From positions 1-64,000 of the forward strand of contig DATBHX010000067.1 in assembly GCA_036557225.1 (NCBI GenBank): DNA of 64,000 nucleotides, in the 5' to 3' direction. A program made the position numbers and the translations under genes. This document shows, piece after piece, positions 31,306 to 39,239 of this stretch. Below the pieces are notes generated by a model, which saw only the letters and a list, made by a program, of their open reading frames with translations, had not been told where the DNA came from and did no database searches. This DNA is from Angelobacter sp036557225 (GTDB taxonomy: Bacteria > Acidobacteriota > Terriglobia > Terriglobales > Acidobacteriaceae). Numbering within the stretch: position 1 is the first letter of the stretch; every line of letters begins with the position of its first letter.

Positions 31306-32717
31306 GGTCGGGCTCCTATCTGCGTCCGTGCCTGGGCGATTCCCGTCGCGATAGCAGAAGCAATACCAGCATTTCGCTTTACGCTCTCAAACGACTGCAG
31401 ATCGTCTCCTTCGGGCGCCAGCTCTACAGCGATCGCCGGCACAACAATGTTGTTGAGCGGACGAATGGGGATTCCGAGAGTGGCTACGTTCATGCCTCGT
31501 TTACGCAGCTCCCCGGCGACGGCCTGGCCTGCAGCTTTGCTGCGGTCGAGCGCCACCGCCTGCGCGTTCTCCCAGGGTATGAAGCGCCCGGAAGGCTGCT
31601 GCGGGTCTGCCAACAGTGGTGTGTACACGCGAACGCCGTGTCCAGGTCTGCCGGCATGAAGCGCAACATAAATTCCGGCGCGTTGCTCGTTGGTGATCTC
31701 CGCGCGCCGCTCCATCGGCACGTCAACATCGGAGTCGCGCAGCATGCGTGATGGAATACCGCGCTCTTCCAGCTCTTTGCGTAGCTCGCGCGCCAGCTTG
31801 AGGGTTACGTCTTTTTCCAATAATTTGCCGCCGAAGTTCGCGCCTTTGTCATAACCGCCATGGCTGGGGTCGATCATGACAAAAAATTCCTGGGTTCTCC
31901 GCGGGTTATCTGCAGAAGCCGCAGCCACGGATCCTGACGCCGGCGAGGCCGCTGCAGCAGGCGCTGCAGGCCGAAGGGTAATGGTCTTGCCGTCATCGCT
32001 ACGCACGATGTTCAGATGTGTGTTGCCGCTGATGGTCAGCAGAGCGCGGCCATTCTCTTCGGTGAACGCCATCGATTGAATTGCACCGTCGCCGAACTGC
32101 TGCGTGTTGGTGTCAGAGATCAGAGGTTCTTTCTTGAAGATCAGCGTGGTGCGGTTGCTGTGAGTAAACAGAACGCCGTTGCGGATCTCCTCCTGGTCCC
32201 CATCGGGATGTACGGGTTGGCTGAAATTCAAGGTCAGGGAAGGCGCGTCTCCGTCTTTGAACGCCGCAGTAAAGCGCGCGTTGACATTGCCCACAAAGAG
32301 CCGCCGCGCAGGCTGGTGAAAATCTACGCTGACGTTCAGCAAGTGCGTGAGCAAGGGCAGGGCAGCGGACATTGGCACGAGCACACGCTGATTTTCCACC
32401 AGGACCTTGCCGTCAAGATCAAGCTGGTTGCCCCGAATAACGGCCTTGCTCTTTCCTTCTGTTAATCGGGCATCAGCGTTGTTGAGCTGCACGCGCCACT
32501 CTTTGTTTTTCAGTGTCGGAGCCGCCGCGCCCAAAGGCGACAGCAAGTCAACCAGTGCAATATAAGCTTTGCCTTCACGGTCAAGCACGGGCAGGGAATA
32601 GCTGGTTTGTGACGTGTACACGGTTAGCTGCTGCTGCGGAGCGGCGCTGGAAATCGCAAGCAGGCCACAAAGCGCGGCCGCTACGATGAACAGGAGCAGC
32701 AATTTATTCCAGCGCAT
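31302..32717 (-). CDS. N-acetylmuramoyl-L-alanine amidase with N-terminal extension
   Basis: 471 residues, exported (signal ~1-26: LLLLFIVAAALCGLLAISSA). The N-terminal half (~30-245) has the segments LTVYTSQTSYSLPVLDREGK, VRVLVPMSAALP and FNFSQPVH-like strands, compatible with a copper-amine-oxidase-N/AMIN-type wall-binding part. A Pro/Ala linker leads to the Amidase_3 domain (~278-470): zinc ligands His in MIDPSHGGYDKGANFGG, Glu in LLEKDVTLKLARELRK and His in YVALHAGRPGHG, and the catalytic Glu in AIAVELAPEG. The LHAGR form differs from the usual xHANA. It cleaves the amide between MurNAc and the stem peptide. Overlaps both neighbours (14 and 4 bases). Confidence 0.87.
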   Translation of the reverse strand: MRWNKLLLLFIVAAALCGLLAISSAAPQQQLTVYTSQTSYSLPVLDREGKAYIALVDLLSPLGAAAPTLKNKEWRVQLNNADARLTEGKSKAVIRGNQLDLDGKVLVENQRVLVPMSAALPLLTHLLNVSVDFHQPARRLFVGNVNARFTAAFKDGDAPSLTLNFSQPVHPDGDQEEIRNGVLFTHSNRTTLIFKKEPLISDTNTQQFGDGAIQSMAFTEENGRALLTISGNTHLNIVRSDDGKTITLRPAAPAAAASPASGSVAAASADNPRRTQEFFVMIDPSHGGYDKGANFGGKLLEKDVTLKLARELRKELEERGIPSRMLRDSDVDVPMERRAEITNEQRAGIYVALHAGRPGHGVRVYTPLLADPQQPSGRFIPWENAQAVALDRSKAAGQAVAGELRKRGMNVATLGIPIRPLNNIVVPAIAVELAPEGDDLQSFESVKRNAGIASAIATGIAQARTQIGARP

Positions 32718-34008
32718 AGATGGTGAGACCGCTCAAGAGCTTGGGATAGAAATCCGTGGACTTTTGCGGCAGGACTTCGCCGGCAAAGGCGATGTCGCGT
32801 ACCTGCTCAATCCGTGCGGCATTCATGAGGAAGGCGACATTAGCGCCCTGGCGAACCCAGGAGATCGCCTGAAAAGCATCTCGCTCATACTTTACATGTT
32901 CCAGGTTGCGGATAGCTTCTTCAGAGATTCCCAACACGCGTTCCAGCATGATGCGGTGCAGTTGCACCACGTCCAGGTCCCGCTGCAAGGCAGAGACGCC
33001 GTTGAGCGTGTCCTGAATCGGGCCTTTCTTTGCCCGCAAAAGATATGGGCCCTGCCGCGTCACTGCGACAAATGCGGTGCCGTTGGCGCCGGCTTCGCCC
33101 AGCAAGGTTGTAGCGCTGCGGCTTTCTGTGCGCAGGTCGATGCGATCGATGTCAAAGAATCGTCCAGCCGTTTCCAGCATGCGCTCGCGATCGAAATCCG
33201 GCAAGCCATGAACGATGCGGTGGGTCGGCAGAATCACCAGCCCGGGGCTTTCCATGGGAACCAGCGTCATCATCACGTATTCATAGGGATCGTTGAGATC
33301 GGCGTTTGCAGTCTGCCCCCGACGCTCATTTCTATATGTCAATGCGGTTTCATAGCGATGATGGCCATCGGCGATCAACAGCTTTTTATCGTGCATCCTG
33401 GCTTGCAGAGCAGCGATAACAGCCGGGTGGTCGACCCGCCAGAGCCGGTGCAAGGTTTCGTATTCGTCAAGAACTGATGTGTCCGGTTCCTGCTCTGTCT
33501 TGGCTTTCAAGAGATCGGCAATCTCATTTTGCGGATCACGATAGAGCATAAAGATCTGGCCAAAATGCGCCCGGGTGGCGCGAAGCAGATTCAACCGGTC
33601 CTGGCGCGGTTTGGTGTGCGTCTGCTCATGGCGAAAGACAACCCCGTCAGAGTAATCGTGGATGCGGCCCAGGGCGATGATCCCCCTGCGTTCGGAGAGT
33701 TCACGCGTTCCCGGCGCGGTAAAGGTTTGCGAATAAATGTAGATCGCCGGTTCGTTATCTCGCTTGAGCAGGCCGCCGGAGCGCCAGTCATGCAGGTACT
33801 CGGCGGCGCGGGTATATACGTTGAATGAGTCAGTATCGGTCTCGCCGGCCTTGCCCAGGATAATGCGCACCAGATTATGCGGGCTTCTTTCGTAATACTT
33901 TCCCTGCATCTCCGGGGTGATTTTGTCATACGGCTGGGTGAGGACGTCTTCCAGCTTTACCTGGTGAGGGTCGTAGCGAAGCGCTTTGAATGGAATGATT
34001 TCAGCCAT
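32704..34008 (-). CDS. DUF1015-family protein
   Basis: 434 residues, first gene of the minus-strand cluster that goes on to the amidase, GerMN, murI and rph. The family is widespread and its function is not established. Characteristic segments: MAEIIPFKALRYDP at the start, LTQPYDKITPEMQGKYYERS, SPHNLVRIILGK, FRHEQTHTKPRQDRLNLLRA, and the highly conserved LLIADGHHRYETALTYRNER near residues 218-237, which has the look of an active site. No signal peptide; cytoplasmic. It shares 14 bases with the following amidase gene. Confidence 0.9.
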   Translation of the reverse strand: MAEIIPFKALRYDPHQVKLEDVLTQPYDKITPEMQGKYYERSPHNLVRIILGKAGETDTDSFNVYTRAAEYLHDWRSGGLLKRDNEPAIYIYSQTFTAPGTRELSERRGIIALGRIHDYSDGVVFRHEQTHTKPRQDRLNLLRATRAHFGQIFMLYRDPQNEIADLLKAKTEQEPDTSVLDEYETLHRLWRVDHPAVIAALQARMHDKKLLIADGHHRYETALTYRNERRGQTANADLNDPYEYVMMTLVPMESPGLVILPTHRIVHGLPDFDRERMLETAGRFFDIDRIDLRTESRSATTLLGEAGANGTAFVAVTRQGPYLLRAKKGPIQDTLNGVSALQRDLDVVQLHRIMLERVLGISEEAIRNLEHVKYERDAFQAISWVRQGANVAFLMNAARIEQVRDIAFAGEVLPQKSTDFYPKLLSGLTIYALE

Positions 34009-34182
34009 CGGTAAACAGCAGTCTATTGCATTCTATCAAGCGTCGCAGCTAACCCAGGTGATAGCGGAGGCCATCTAACGTTCCTGGATAGCAGCCGGTA
34101 TAGGTGGGACGAGGCGCACCGCCAAGTTCCCAGTGTTCAGTCCGGCAAGGCTGTGATAACATCGGCTCAAAAGAGGTTCCAT

Positions 34183-35262
34183 ATGGCCCGCTTCGAACGA
34201 TGCGGATATGGTACATGCCGTTCCCCCGAGCTCTCTTTTAAGGCGTCGCGACGCACGCCCGTAGGCTTCTGCGCGTTGGTACTGCTCCTCTCGCTGGCTT
34301 TCACCGTATATATCAGTGCTCAGGACGTGAATGTTCACATCACGCCGCCGCCGTCGGCCATGCCCAAACCTGCTGATTCTAAAGACCCTGCGGTTAAGGA
34401 AGCCGAGGCCAACCTAAAGAACCATACCAAGCCGGTCCAGGTTGACGTAAATCTGGTGCTGGTGAACGTGACCGTCACCGATGATTGGAACCGCATCGTC
34501 ACGGGGTTGGAGAAAGAGAATTTCTCCGTCCTTGAGGGTAGCGAGGTCCAGGAAGTAAAGCATTTTTCCAGTGAAGATGCCCCGATCTCTCTGGGCGTGA
34601 TTTTCGACATGAGCGGGAGCATGAATGACAAGATCATGAAAGCGCGCGAGGCCGTTATCGAATTCTTTAAAACGGCCAATCCGCAGGACGAGTTCTTCAT
34701 GATCACCTTCAATGATCGTCCACAGTTGCGCGCGGATTTCACCAAGTCGATTGAAGACATCCAGGGCAAGCTGGTTTATACCGTGCCTCAGGGGAGTACG
34801 GCCCTGTTGGATGCCATCTATATGGGCGTGAGCAAGATGAAAGACGCCCGCAATGCGAAAAAGGCCCTGCTGATCATCTCTGACGGCGGCGATAATCACA
34901 GCCGCTACACGGAAAACGAGATCAAGGCGATGGTGAAAGAGGCCGATGTACAGATCTACGCCATCGGTATCTTCAGTCTGGCGCCCTCGCAGCCGGAAGA
35001 AATCGCCGGCCCGGCGCTGCTGACCGAAGTCACCCAGGTGACCGGTGGACGCCTGTTCACCATCAGTAATCCCAACGAACTGGCCGATGTGGCAACGAAG
35101 ATTGGAATAGAGCTGCGCAACCAATATGTGCTCGGATACCGTCCAAACAACAAGAATAAGGACGGCCACTGGCGCAAGATTAAGGTAAAGCTCAATCCGC
35201 CCAAGGGTCTGCCGCATCTAAACGTCTATGCCAGAACGGGATACTATGCACCTTCGCAATAA
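34183..35262 (+). CDS. VWFA-related acidobacterial-type secreted protein, first of a pair
   Basis: 359 residues from ATG 34183 (MARFERCGYG), with AGAGG 6 bases upstream. An N-terminal basic stretch and signal/anchor (VLLLSLAFTVYISAQ) is followed by a Pro-rich linker, a short beta domain (VDVNLVLVNVTVTDDWNRIV, then FSVLEGSEVQEVKHF) and a von Willebrand factor A domain from ~140. The MIDAS motif DMSGSMNDK is intact, with the later Thr and Asp (PQGSTALLDAIY; SDGGDN). The strand-rich domain before the VWA is the diagnostic part of the VWFA-related family of Acidobacteria. Ligand unknown. The second family member starts 17 bases before this one ends. Confidence 0.87.
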   Translation: MARFERCGYGTCRSPELSFKASRRTPVGFCALVLLLSLAFTVYISAQDVNVHITPPPSAMPKPADSKDPAVKEAEANLKNHTKPVQVDVNLVLVNVTVTDDWNRIVTGLEKENFSVLEGSEVQEVKHFSSEDAPISLGVIFDMSGSMNDKIMKAREAVIEFFKTANPQDEFFMITFNDRPQLRADFTKSIEDIQGKLVYTVPQGSTALLDAIYMGVSKMKDARNAKKALLIISDGGDNHSRYTENEIKAMVKEADVQIYAIGIFSLAPSQPEEIAGPALLTEVTQVTGGRLFTISNPNELADVATKIGIELRNQYVLGYRPNNKNKDGHWRKIKVKLNPPKGLPHLNVYARTGYYAPSQ

Positions 35263-36430
35263 ACGGGTAATTGGGGTCCTAGGATTTTTGCTGTTCACTT
35301 CGACTTCATTCGTGTGGGCGCAACAATCGCAGGCCAGCCAGCCGCAGTCCCAGTCGCCAACGAACGTTCAGGCTACGCCGCTCCCACCGGACATTGATCC
35401 GAACGATCCCGCGTTGCCAACGTGGGCAAGGCCGGCTACCCCGCCACCTTCGGCCAACAAGCCCGCAGCAACCGCCAACATTCCCGCGACGCCGGGTAAG
35501 GCGCCGCAACAACCGCTTTCTGAAGGCTCTGTTGGCGAGGTCACAAAGAATGCCAGGGGCGAATTCACCTATACCAGCCTGGTAAACGAAGTCACGCTTT
35601 CAGCCACGGTGCTCGACATGAAGCACCACCTGGTTACCAATCTTGACCAGGGCAACTTCGTGGTTTATGAAGACGGACAGCCGCAGAACATTACGTCTTT
35701 CATCCGTAAAGATATTCCGGTTTCGATTGGCATCGTCGTGGACAACTCCGGATCGATGCGCACGAAACGCACCGCACTTGCCAAGGCGGTTCTCAACCTG
35801 ATTCAGGCCAGCAATCCCCAGGATGAAGTTTTCGTCGTGAACTTTAACGACGATCCTTACCTGGACCAGGATTTTACCAACAAGGTCGACCTTTTGCGTG
35901 AAGCCATGGACCGCGTTGACTCCCGTGGTGGCACCGCGCTCTATGACGCTGTGATCGCCTCGGCCGACCATCTGGCCAAAGGGGCCAAGCAGGAGAAAAA
36001 AGCCCTGCTGGTAGTCACTGACGGCGTCGACAACGAGAGCCGCGAATCGCTGGAGAGCGCAATTCGCGCCGTCCAGAGTGATAAAGGTCCGACCATTTAC
36101 ACCATCGGTATCCTGGGCGATGAGCCCGGGGTCAAGCGGGCCAAGCGTGCCCTGCAGAGCCTTTCTGACCAAACCGGCGGTGTGGCCTTCTTCCCCAAAA
36201 GTCTGGAAGAGGTCGACGAGATCAGCCAGGAAGTGGCGCGCGATATTCGCAACCAGTACAGCATCACCTATAAACCTACGAATCCCCGCAGTAATGGCGG
36301 ATATCGCAGGGTCCACGTGGAGGCGCACGCTTCAGGATACAAAGACCTGCAAGTGCGGACCCGTGACGGCTACTTCGCTGATGAAAAACGGGCGGCCTCA
36401 ACCTCAACTTCACCCAATACACCCAAGTAG
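35246..36430 (+). CDS. VWFA-related acidobacterial-type secreted protein, second of a pair
   Basis: 394 residues from ATG 35246 (MHLRNKRVIGVLGF). Signal peptide ~1-26 (cleavage after WAQ), then a long Gln/Pro/Ala/Ser-rich linker (~27-105), the beta domain (VTLSATVLDMKHHLVTNLDQ, then FVVYEDGQPQNITSF) and a VWA domain with MIDAS DNSGSMRTK and TDGVDN. The two neighbouring proteins share layout and clear similarity (NPQDEFFMITFND versus NPQDEVFVVNFND; IRNQYSITYKP versus LRNQYVLGYRP), so they are tandem duplicates that have diverged. Their genes overlap by 17 bases and are translated together. Confidence 0.87.
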   Translation: MHLRNKRVIGVLGFLLFTSTSFVWAQQSQASQPQSQSPTNVQATPLPPDIDPNDPALPTWARPATPPPSANKPAATANIPATPGKAPQQPLSEGSVGEVTKNARGEFTYTSLVNEVTLSATVLDMKHHLVTNLDQGNFVVYEDGQPQNITSFIRKDIPVSIGIVVDNSGSMRTKRTALAKAVLNLIQASNPQDEVFVVNFNDDPYLDQDFTNKVDLLREAMDRVDSRGGTALYDAVIASADHLAKGAKQEKKALLVVTDGVDNESRESLESAIRAVQSDKGPTIYTIGILGDEPGVKRAKRALQSLSDQTGGVAFFPKSLEEVDEISQEVARDIRNQYSITYKPTNPRSNGGYRRVHVEAHASGYKDLQVRTRDGYFADEKRAASTSTSPNTPK

Positions 36431-36538
36431 TCGATTGAGAATTCCCAATTTGGCGCCGCACGTGTAATCCGGGGGCGCTGGATTTATCACGCCTGTTTGA
36501 CCATCTCCCACTCTCTCCCGTAGTCTAAAAAGTTTGCT

Positions 36539-37471
36539 ATGAGCCGTCTGCGTGTAGCTGAAAACATTACTGAGCTGGTCGGCCAGACCCCGCTCCTTCA
36601 TCTCCGTCGCATTGTTCCCTCGGGAGCAGCGGATGTTTTTGCCAAATTGGAATATCTGAATCCTGGTGGCAGCGTAAAGGACCGGGCAGCCATCGGTATT
36701 ATCAGAAAAGCTGAAGAGCAGGGAAAGCTGAAGCCGGGCAGCACGATTGTTGAGGCCACGGCAGGGAATACCGGAATCGGGCTGGCGTTGATCGGGATCA
36801 ATCAAGGCTATCGCGTCGTGCTCTGCGTGCCGGAAAAATTCGCCGAGGAGAAGGTTACGGTCATGCGTGCCCTGGGCGCTCAAGTCCACCGCACGCCCGA
36901 TGAAGCGGGGATGCAAGGCGCCATCCAGAAGGCCAGAGAACTCGCCGCTGAAATCCCGAATTCCTTTACCGCCCTGCAATTTGAGAATCCCGCCAATCCT
37001 GATTTTCATTATCAATCCACCGCCGCTGAAATTTTTGAACAGATGGAAAGCAAAATTGACGCCGTGGTGATCGGCGTAGGCACCGGCGGCACGTTCACCG
37101 GCGTTGCGCGGTTCATGAAAGAGAAGCTCCCGCGCGTTTACTGCGTAGCCGTAGAAACCGAAGGCTCAGTTCTGGGCGGAGGGCCCAAAGGGCCGCACAA
37201 GGTCGAGGGGATCGGCTCCAGTTTTATTCCTAAGACGTTTGATCCCAAGGTGTGCGACGAAATTTTGATGGTCACCGATAGGGATGCGTTTGACACCGTC
37301 ATTAACCTGGCACGGCTTGAAGGCGTTCTGGGCGGGTCAAGCGCCGGTGCCAACGTATTTGCGGCGCTGCAGGTTGCAAAGAGACTGGGCCAGGGCAAGC
37401 GTGTGGTGACCGTGATTCCCGATTCGGCCGAGCGATACATGTCAAAGAAGATTTTTGAAGGCGGAGAATAA
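36539..37471 (+). CDS. cysK: Cysteine synthase A / PLP-dependent beta-family enzyme
   Basis: 310 residues, fold type II PLP enzyme. LVGQTPLLHLRRI at ~14-26, the Schiff-base Lys in PGGSVKDRAAIG (~44-55), the PLP phosphate-binding GTGGTFTGV, the TAGNTGIGLAL segment and GGSSAGANVFAAL near the C-terminus are all present. It makes cysteine from O-acetylserine and sulfide; the same fold also gives cystathionine beta-synthases, and these cannot be separated by eye. A cystathionine lyase/synthase gene follows 54 bases downstream on the same strand, so reverse transsulfuration is a possible role of the pair. Confidence 0.9.
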   Translation: MSRLRVAENITELVGQTPLLHLRRIVPSGAADVFAKLEYLNPGGSVKDRAAIGIIRKAEEQGKLKPGSTIVEATAGNTGIGLALIGINQGYRVVLCVPEKFAEEKVTVMRALGAQVHRTPDEAGMQGAIQKARELAAEIPNSFTALQFENPANPDFHYQSTAAEIFEQMESKIDAVVIGVGTGGTFTGVARFMKEKLPRVYCVAVETEGSVLGGGPKGPHKVEGIGSSFIPKTFDPKVCDEILMVTDRDAFDTVINLARLEGVLGGSSAGANVFAALQVAKRLGQGKRVVTVIPDSAERYMSKKIFEGGE

Positions 37472-37525
37472 GGTAAGCAGCAACGCCGTTTGGTTGTGCC
37501 GGGCGGCGAAGATTCAGGAGCATAA

Positions 37526-38728
37526 ATGCGCATGGCAAAGAACAAGAACTCCGGCGGTTTGGAGCGGAGCGACAAAAACAAAAGAATTGGCTTTGCGACT
37601 ACCGCGATCCATGTGGGTCAGGAACCCGATCCATCCACCGGCGCGGTCGTAGTGCCGATCTTCGCTACGTCAACCTACGTGCAGGAAGAGTTAGGCAAGC
37701 ACAAGGGCTATGAGTACGCGCGTGTCTCCAACCCAACGCGTACCCGGCTGGAACAAAACCTTGCGGCGCTCGAGAACGGCACGTCGGCCCATGTTTTCGC
37801 GAGCGGCATGGCTGCTGTTACCGCAGTGACGCAATGCTTTCTGAAGCAGGGTGACCATCTGATTTGCGGCCACAACGTTTATGGCGGCGTGCCTCGCCTG
37901 TTTAACCAGGTGCTGGCCAATTACGGCATTGAGTTCAGCTACGTTGACACCTCTGATCTGGACTCAGTGAAGAAAGCCATGCGCCGCAACACCAAGATCG
38001 TCTGGGTTGAGACGCCCACCAACCCGCTGATGGTCATTACCGATATCAAGGAAGTGGCGAAGATCGCGCACGCCGGCGGCGCTGAGCTGGTGGTCGACAA
38101 CACCTTTATGTCGCCCTATTTCCAGTGCCCCCTCGATCTGGGCGCGGACATGGTGATGCACTCTACCACCAAGTTTCTCAACGGACACAGTGACGGCCTG
38201 GGCGGAGTGATTGCCGCCACCAAGCCCATCCACGCAGAAAAGCTGGCCTTCATGCAGAAGACCTCAGGCGCGATTCTCTCGCCGTTCGAGTGCTGGCTGG
38301 TCTTGCGTGGGGTGAAATCGCTGGCTGTGCGCATGGTCAAGCACGACGAAAACGGCCGCGCGGTGGCCGAGTTCCTGCGTGGCCATCGCAAGGTAAAACA
38401 GGTCCTGTATCCCGGATTTTCCGATCATCCGCAGCACGCGCTGGCCAAGCGCCAGATGAAGGGCTTTGGCTCGATGATCACCTTTGAAACCGGCTCGCTC
38501 AACGATGCCAAGAAGATGCTGGCCAAAGTGCGTGTCTGTTCTCTCGGAGAGTCGCTGGGCGGGGTGGAAACGCTGATCTCCCATCCTGCCACCATGACGC
38601 ATGCTGCCCTGGGCGAGAAGGGAAGAAAGCAGATTGGATTGACCGACGGCATGGTCCGCATTTCGGTTGGGATCGAAGATGTGGACGATCTGCTGGCAGA
38701 TCTGGACCAGGCTTTGGCCGCGATCTGA
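37526..38728 (+). CDS. Cystathionine gamma-lyase/gamma-synthase (Cys/Met metabolism PLP enzyme)
   Basis: 400 residues; AGGAG lies 5 bases before the ATG at 37526. Fold type I Cys/Met family: a basic N-terminus with FATTAIHVGQEPDPSTGAVV, PIFATSTYVQ, YEYARVSNPTRTRLEQNLAALE, FASGMAAVTAV, ETPTNPLMVITDI, the substrate/PLP loop VVDNTFMSPYFQ, the Schiff-base Lys in MHSTTKFLNGHSDGLGG, and SLGESLGGVETLISHPATMTH, typical of the family. Gamma-synthase, gamma-lyase and beta-lyase members are too similar to tell apart from sequence alone. The upstream cysteine-synthase-like gene suggests a gamma-lyase in cysteine formation from cystathionine. Confidence 0.9.
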   Translation: MRMAKNKNSGGLERSDKNKRIGFATTAIHVGQEPDPSTGAVVVPIFATSTYVQEELGKHKGYEYARVSNPTRTRLEQNLAALENGTSAHVFASGMAAVTAVTQCFLKQGDHLICGHNVYGGVPRLFNQVLANYGIEFSYVDTSDLDSVKKAMRRNTKIVWVETPTNPLMVITDIKEVAKIAHAGGAELVVDNTFMSPYFQCPLDLGADMVMHSTTKFLNGHSDGLGGVIAATKPIHAEKLAFMQKTSGAILSPFECWLVLRGVKSLAVRMVKHDENGRAVAEFLRGHRKVKQVLYPGFSDHPQHALAKRQMKGFGSMITFETGSLNDAKKMLAKVRVCSLGESLGGVETLISHPATMTHAALGEKGRKQIGLTDGMVRISVGIEDVDDLLADLDQALAAI

Positions 38729-38736
38729 AATCTTTC

Positions 38737-38762
38737 ACCACAGAGGACACAGAGTAACACGG
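38737..38762 (-). repeat. 'Cctctgtggtt' dispersed repeat, copy 2
   Basis: Plus-strand reading caccacagaggacacagagt; its reverse complement matches the copy at 8898-8927. It lies immediately after the cystathionine enzyme gene. With the copy at 38828-38856 it forms an inverted pair around ~65 bases. Confidence 0.65.
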
Positions 38763-38827
38763 AGTAAAGCAGAGAGAGTAAGCTCTTCGGCGCTCCAGCC
38801 CCAAAAATGGCTTTCTTGCATTGACCC

Positions 38828-38856
38828 TCAGTGTTCCTCTGTGCGCTCTCTGGTTA
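38828..38856 (+). repeat. 'Cctctgtg' dispersed repeat, copy 3, running into the cutA stop codon
   Basis: Reads cagtgttcctctgtgcgctc and on to tggtta. It is a more divergent copy of the 8898 and 38737 elements. Its last three bases are the stop codon of cutA on the other strand (TAA at 38854-38856). Confidence 0.55.
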
Positions 38857-39171
38857 CTCGGTATTTTTGGCAAGCCAATCCAGGTACGCTTTGTCGCCTT
38901 CAGCAACGTCCAGCATGATGCATTCCGGCAGTTCGTAAGAATGCAATCCCTCAATCGCGTCACGCACGCGTTCAAAGGAATCGCGCCGGGTCTTGATCAG
39001 CAGGAGCCACTCTTCAGCCGTTTCAATCTGGTCCTTCCAGCGATACACAGATTCGATTCGCGGGACAATATTCACGCACGTAGTCAGGCGGCGCTCAACC
39101 AGCGCATGTGCGATCTTCTTTGCTTCATCAGAGGACCCGGCGGTGGTCAGGATGAGGCACATTTGGGTCAT
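38854..39171 (-). CDS. cutA: CutA1 divalent-cation tolerance protein
   Basis: 105 residues from ATG 39171 (GGAG 7 bases upstream); a TTG two codons before is less likely. The CutA1 fold is short and trimeric. Segments typical of the family are LILTTAGSSDEAKKIAHALVE (~5-25), TTCVNIVPRIESVYRWKDQIE and EEWLLLIKTRRDSF. CutA is linked to copper/divalent metal tolerance in Escherichia coli, but its biochemical role is uncertain; many homologues are highly stable trimers of unknown function. The last codon and stop lie inside a dispersed repeat. Confidence 0.92.
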   Translation of the reverse strand: MTQMCLILTTAGSSDEAKKIAHALVERRLTTCVNIVPRIESVYRWKDQIETAEEWLLLIKTRRDSFERVRDAIEGLHSYELPECIMLDVAEGDKAYLDWLAKNTE

Positions 39172-39239
39172 GGGCAAACTCCAGCGGAGAAAAGTGTATC
39201 AATTGTAGGGAGCGAGTTCGCAGGCGTATTCTGGATTTT

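Noticed and set aside
36431..36538. SAM or other sulfur riboswitch before cysK
   Set aside because: The 108-base leader shows no SAM-type helices or an attenuator hairpin.
38737..38862. CRISPR-like array from repeated 'cacagagg' motifs
   Set aside because: Only two divergent, inverted copies here; no regular spacing or spacers. It is a dispersed repeat.
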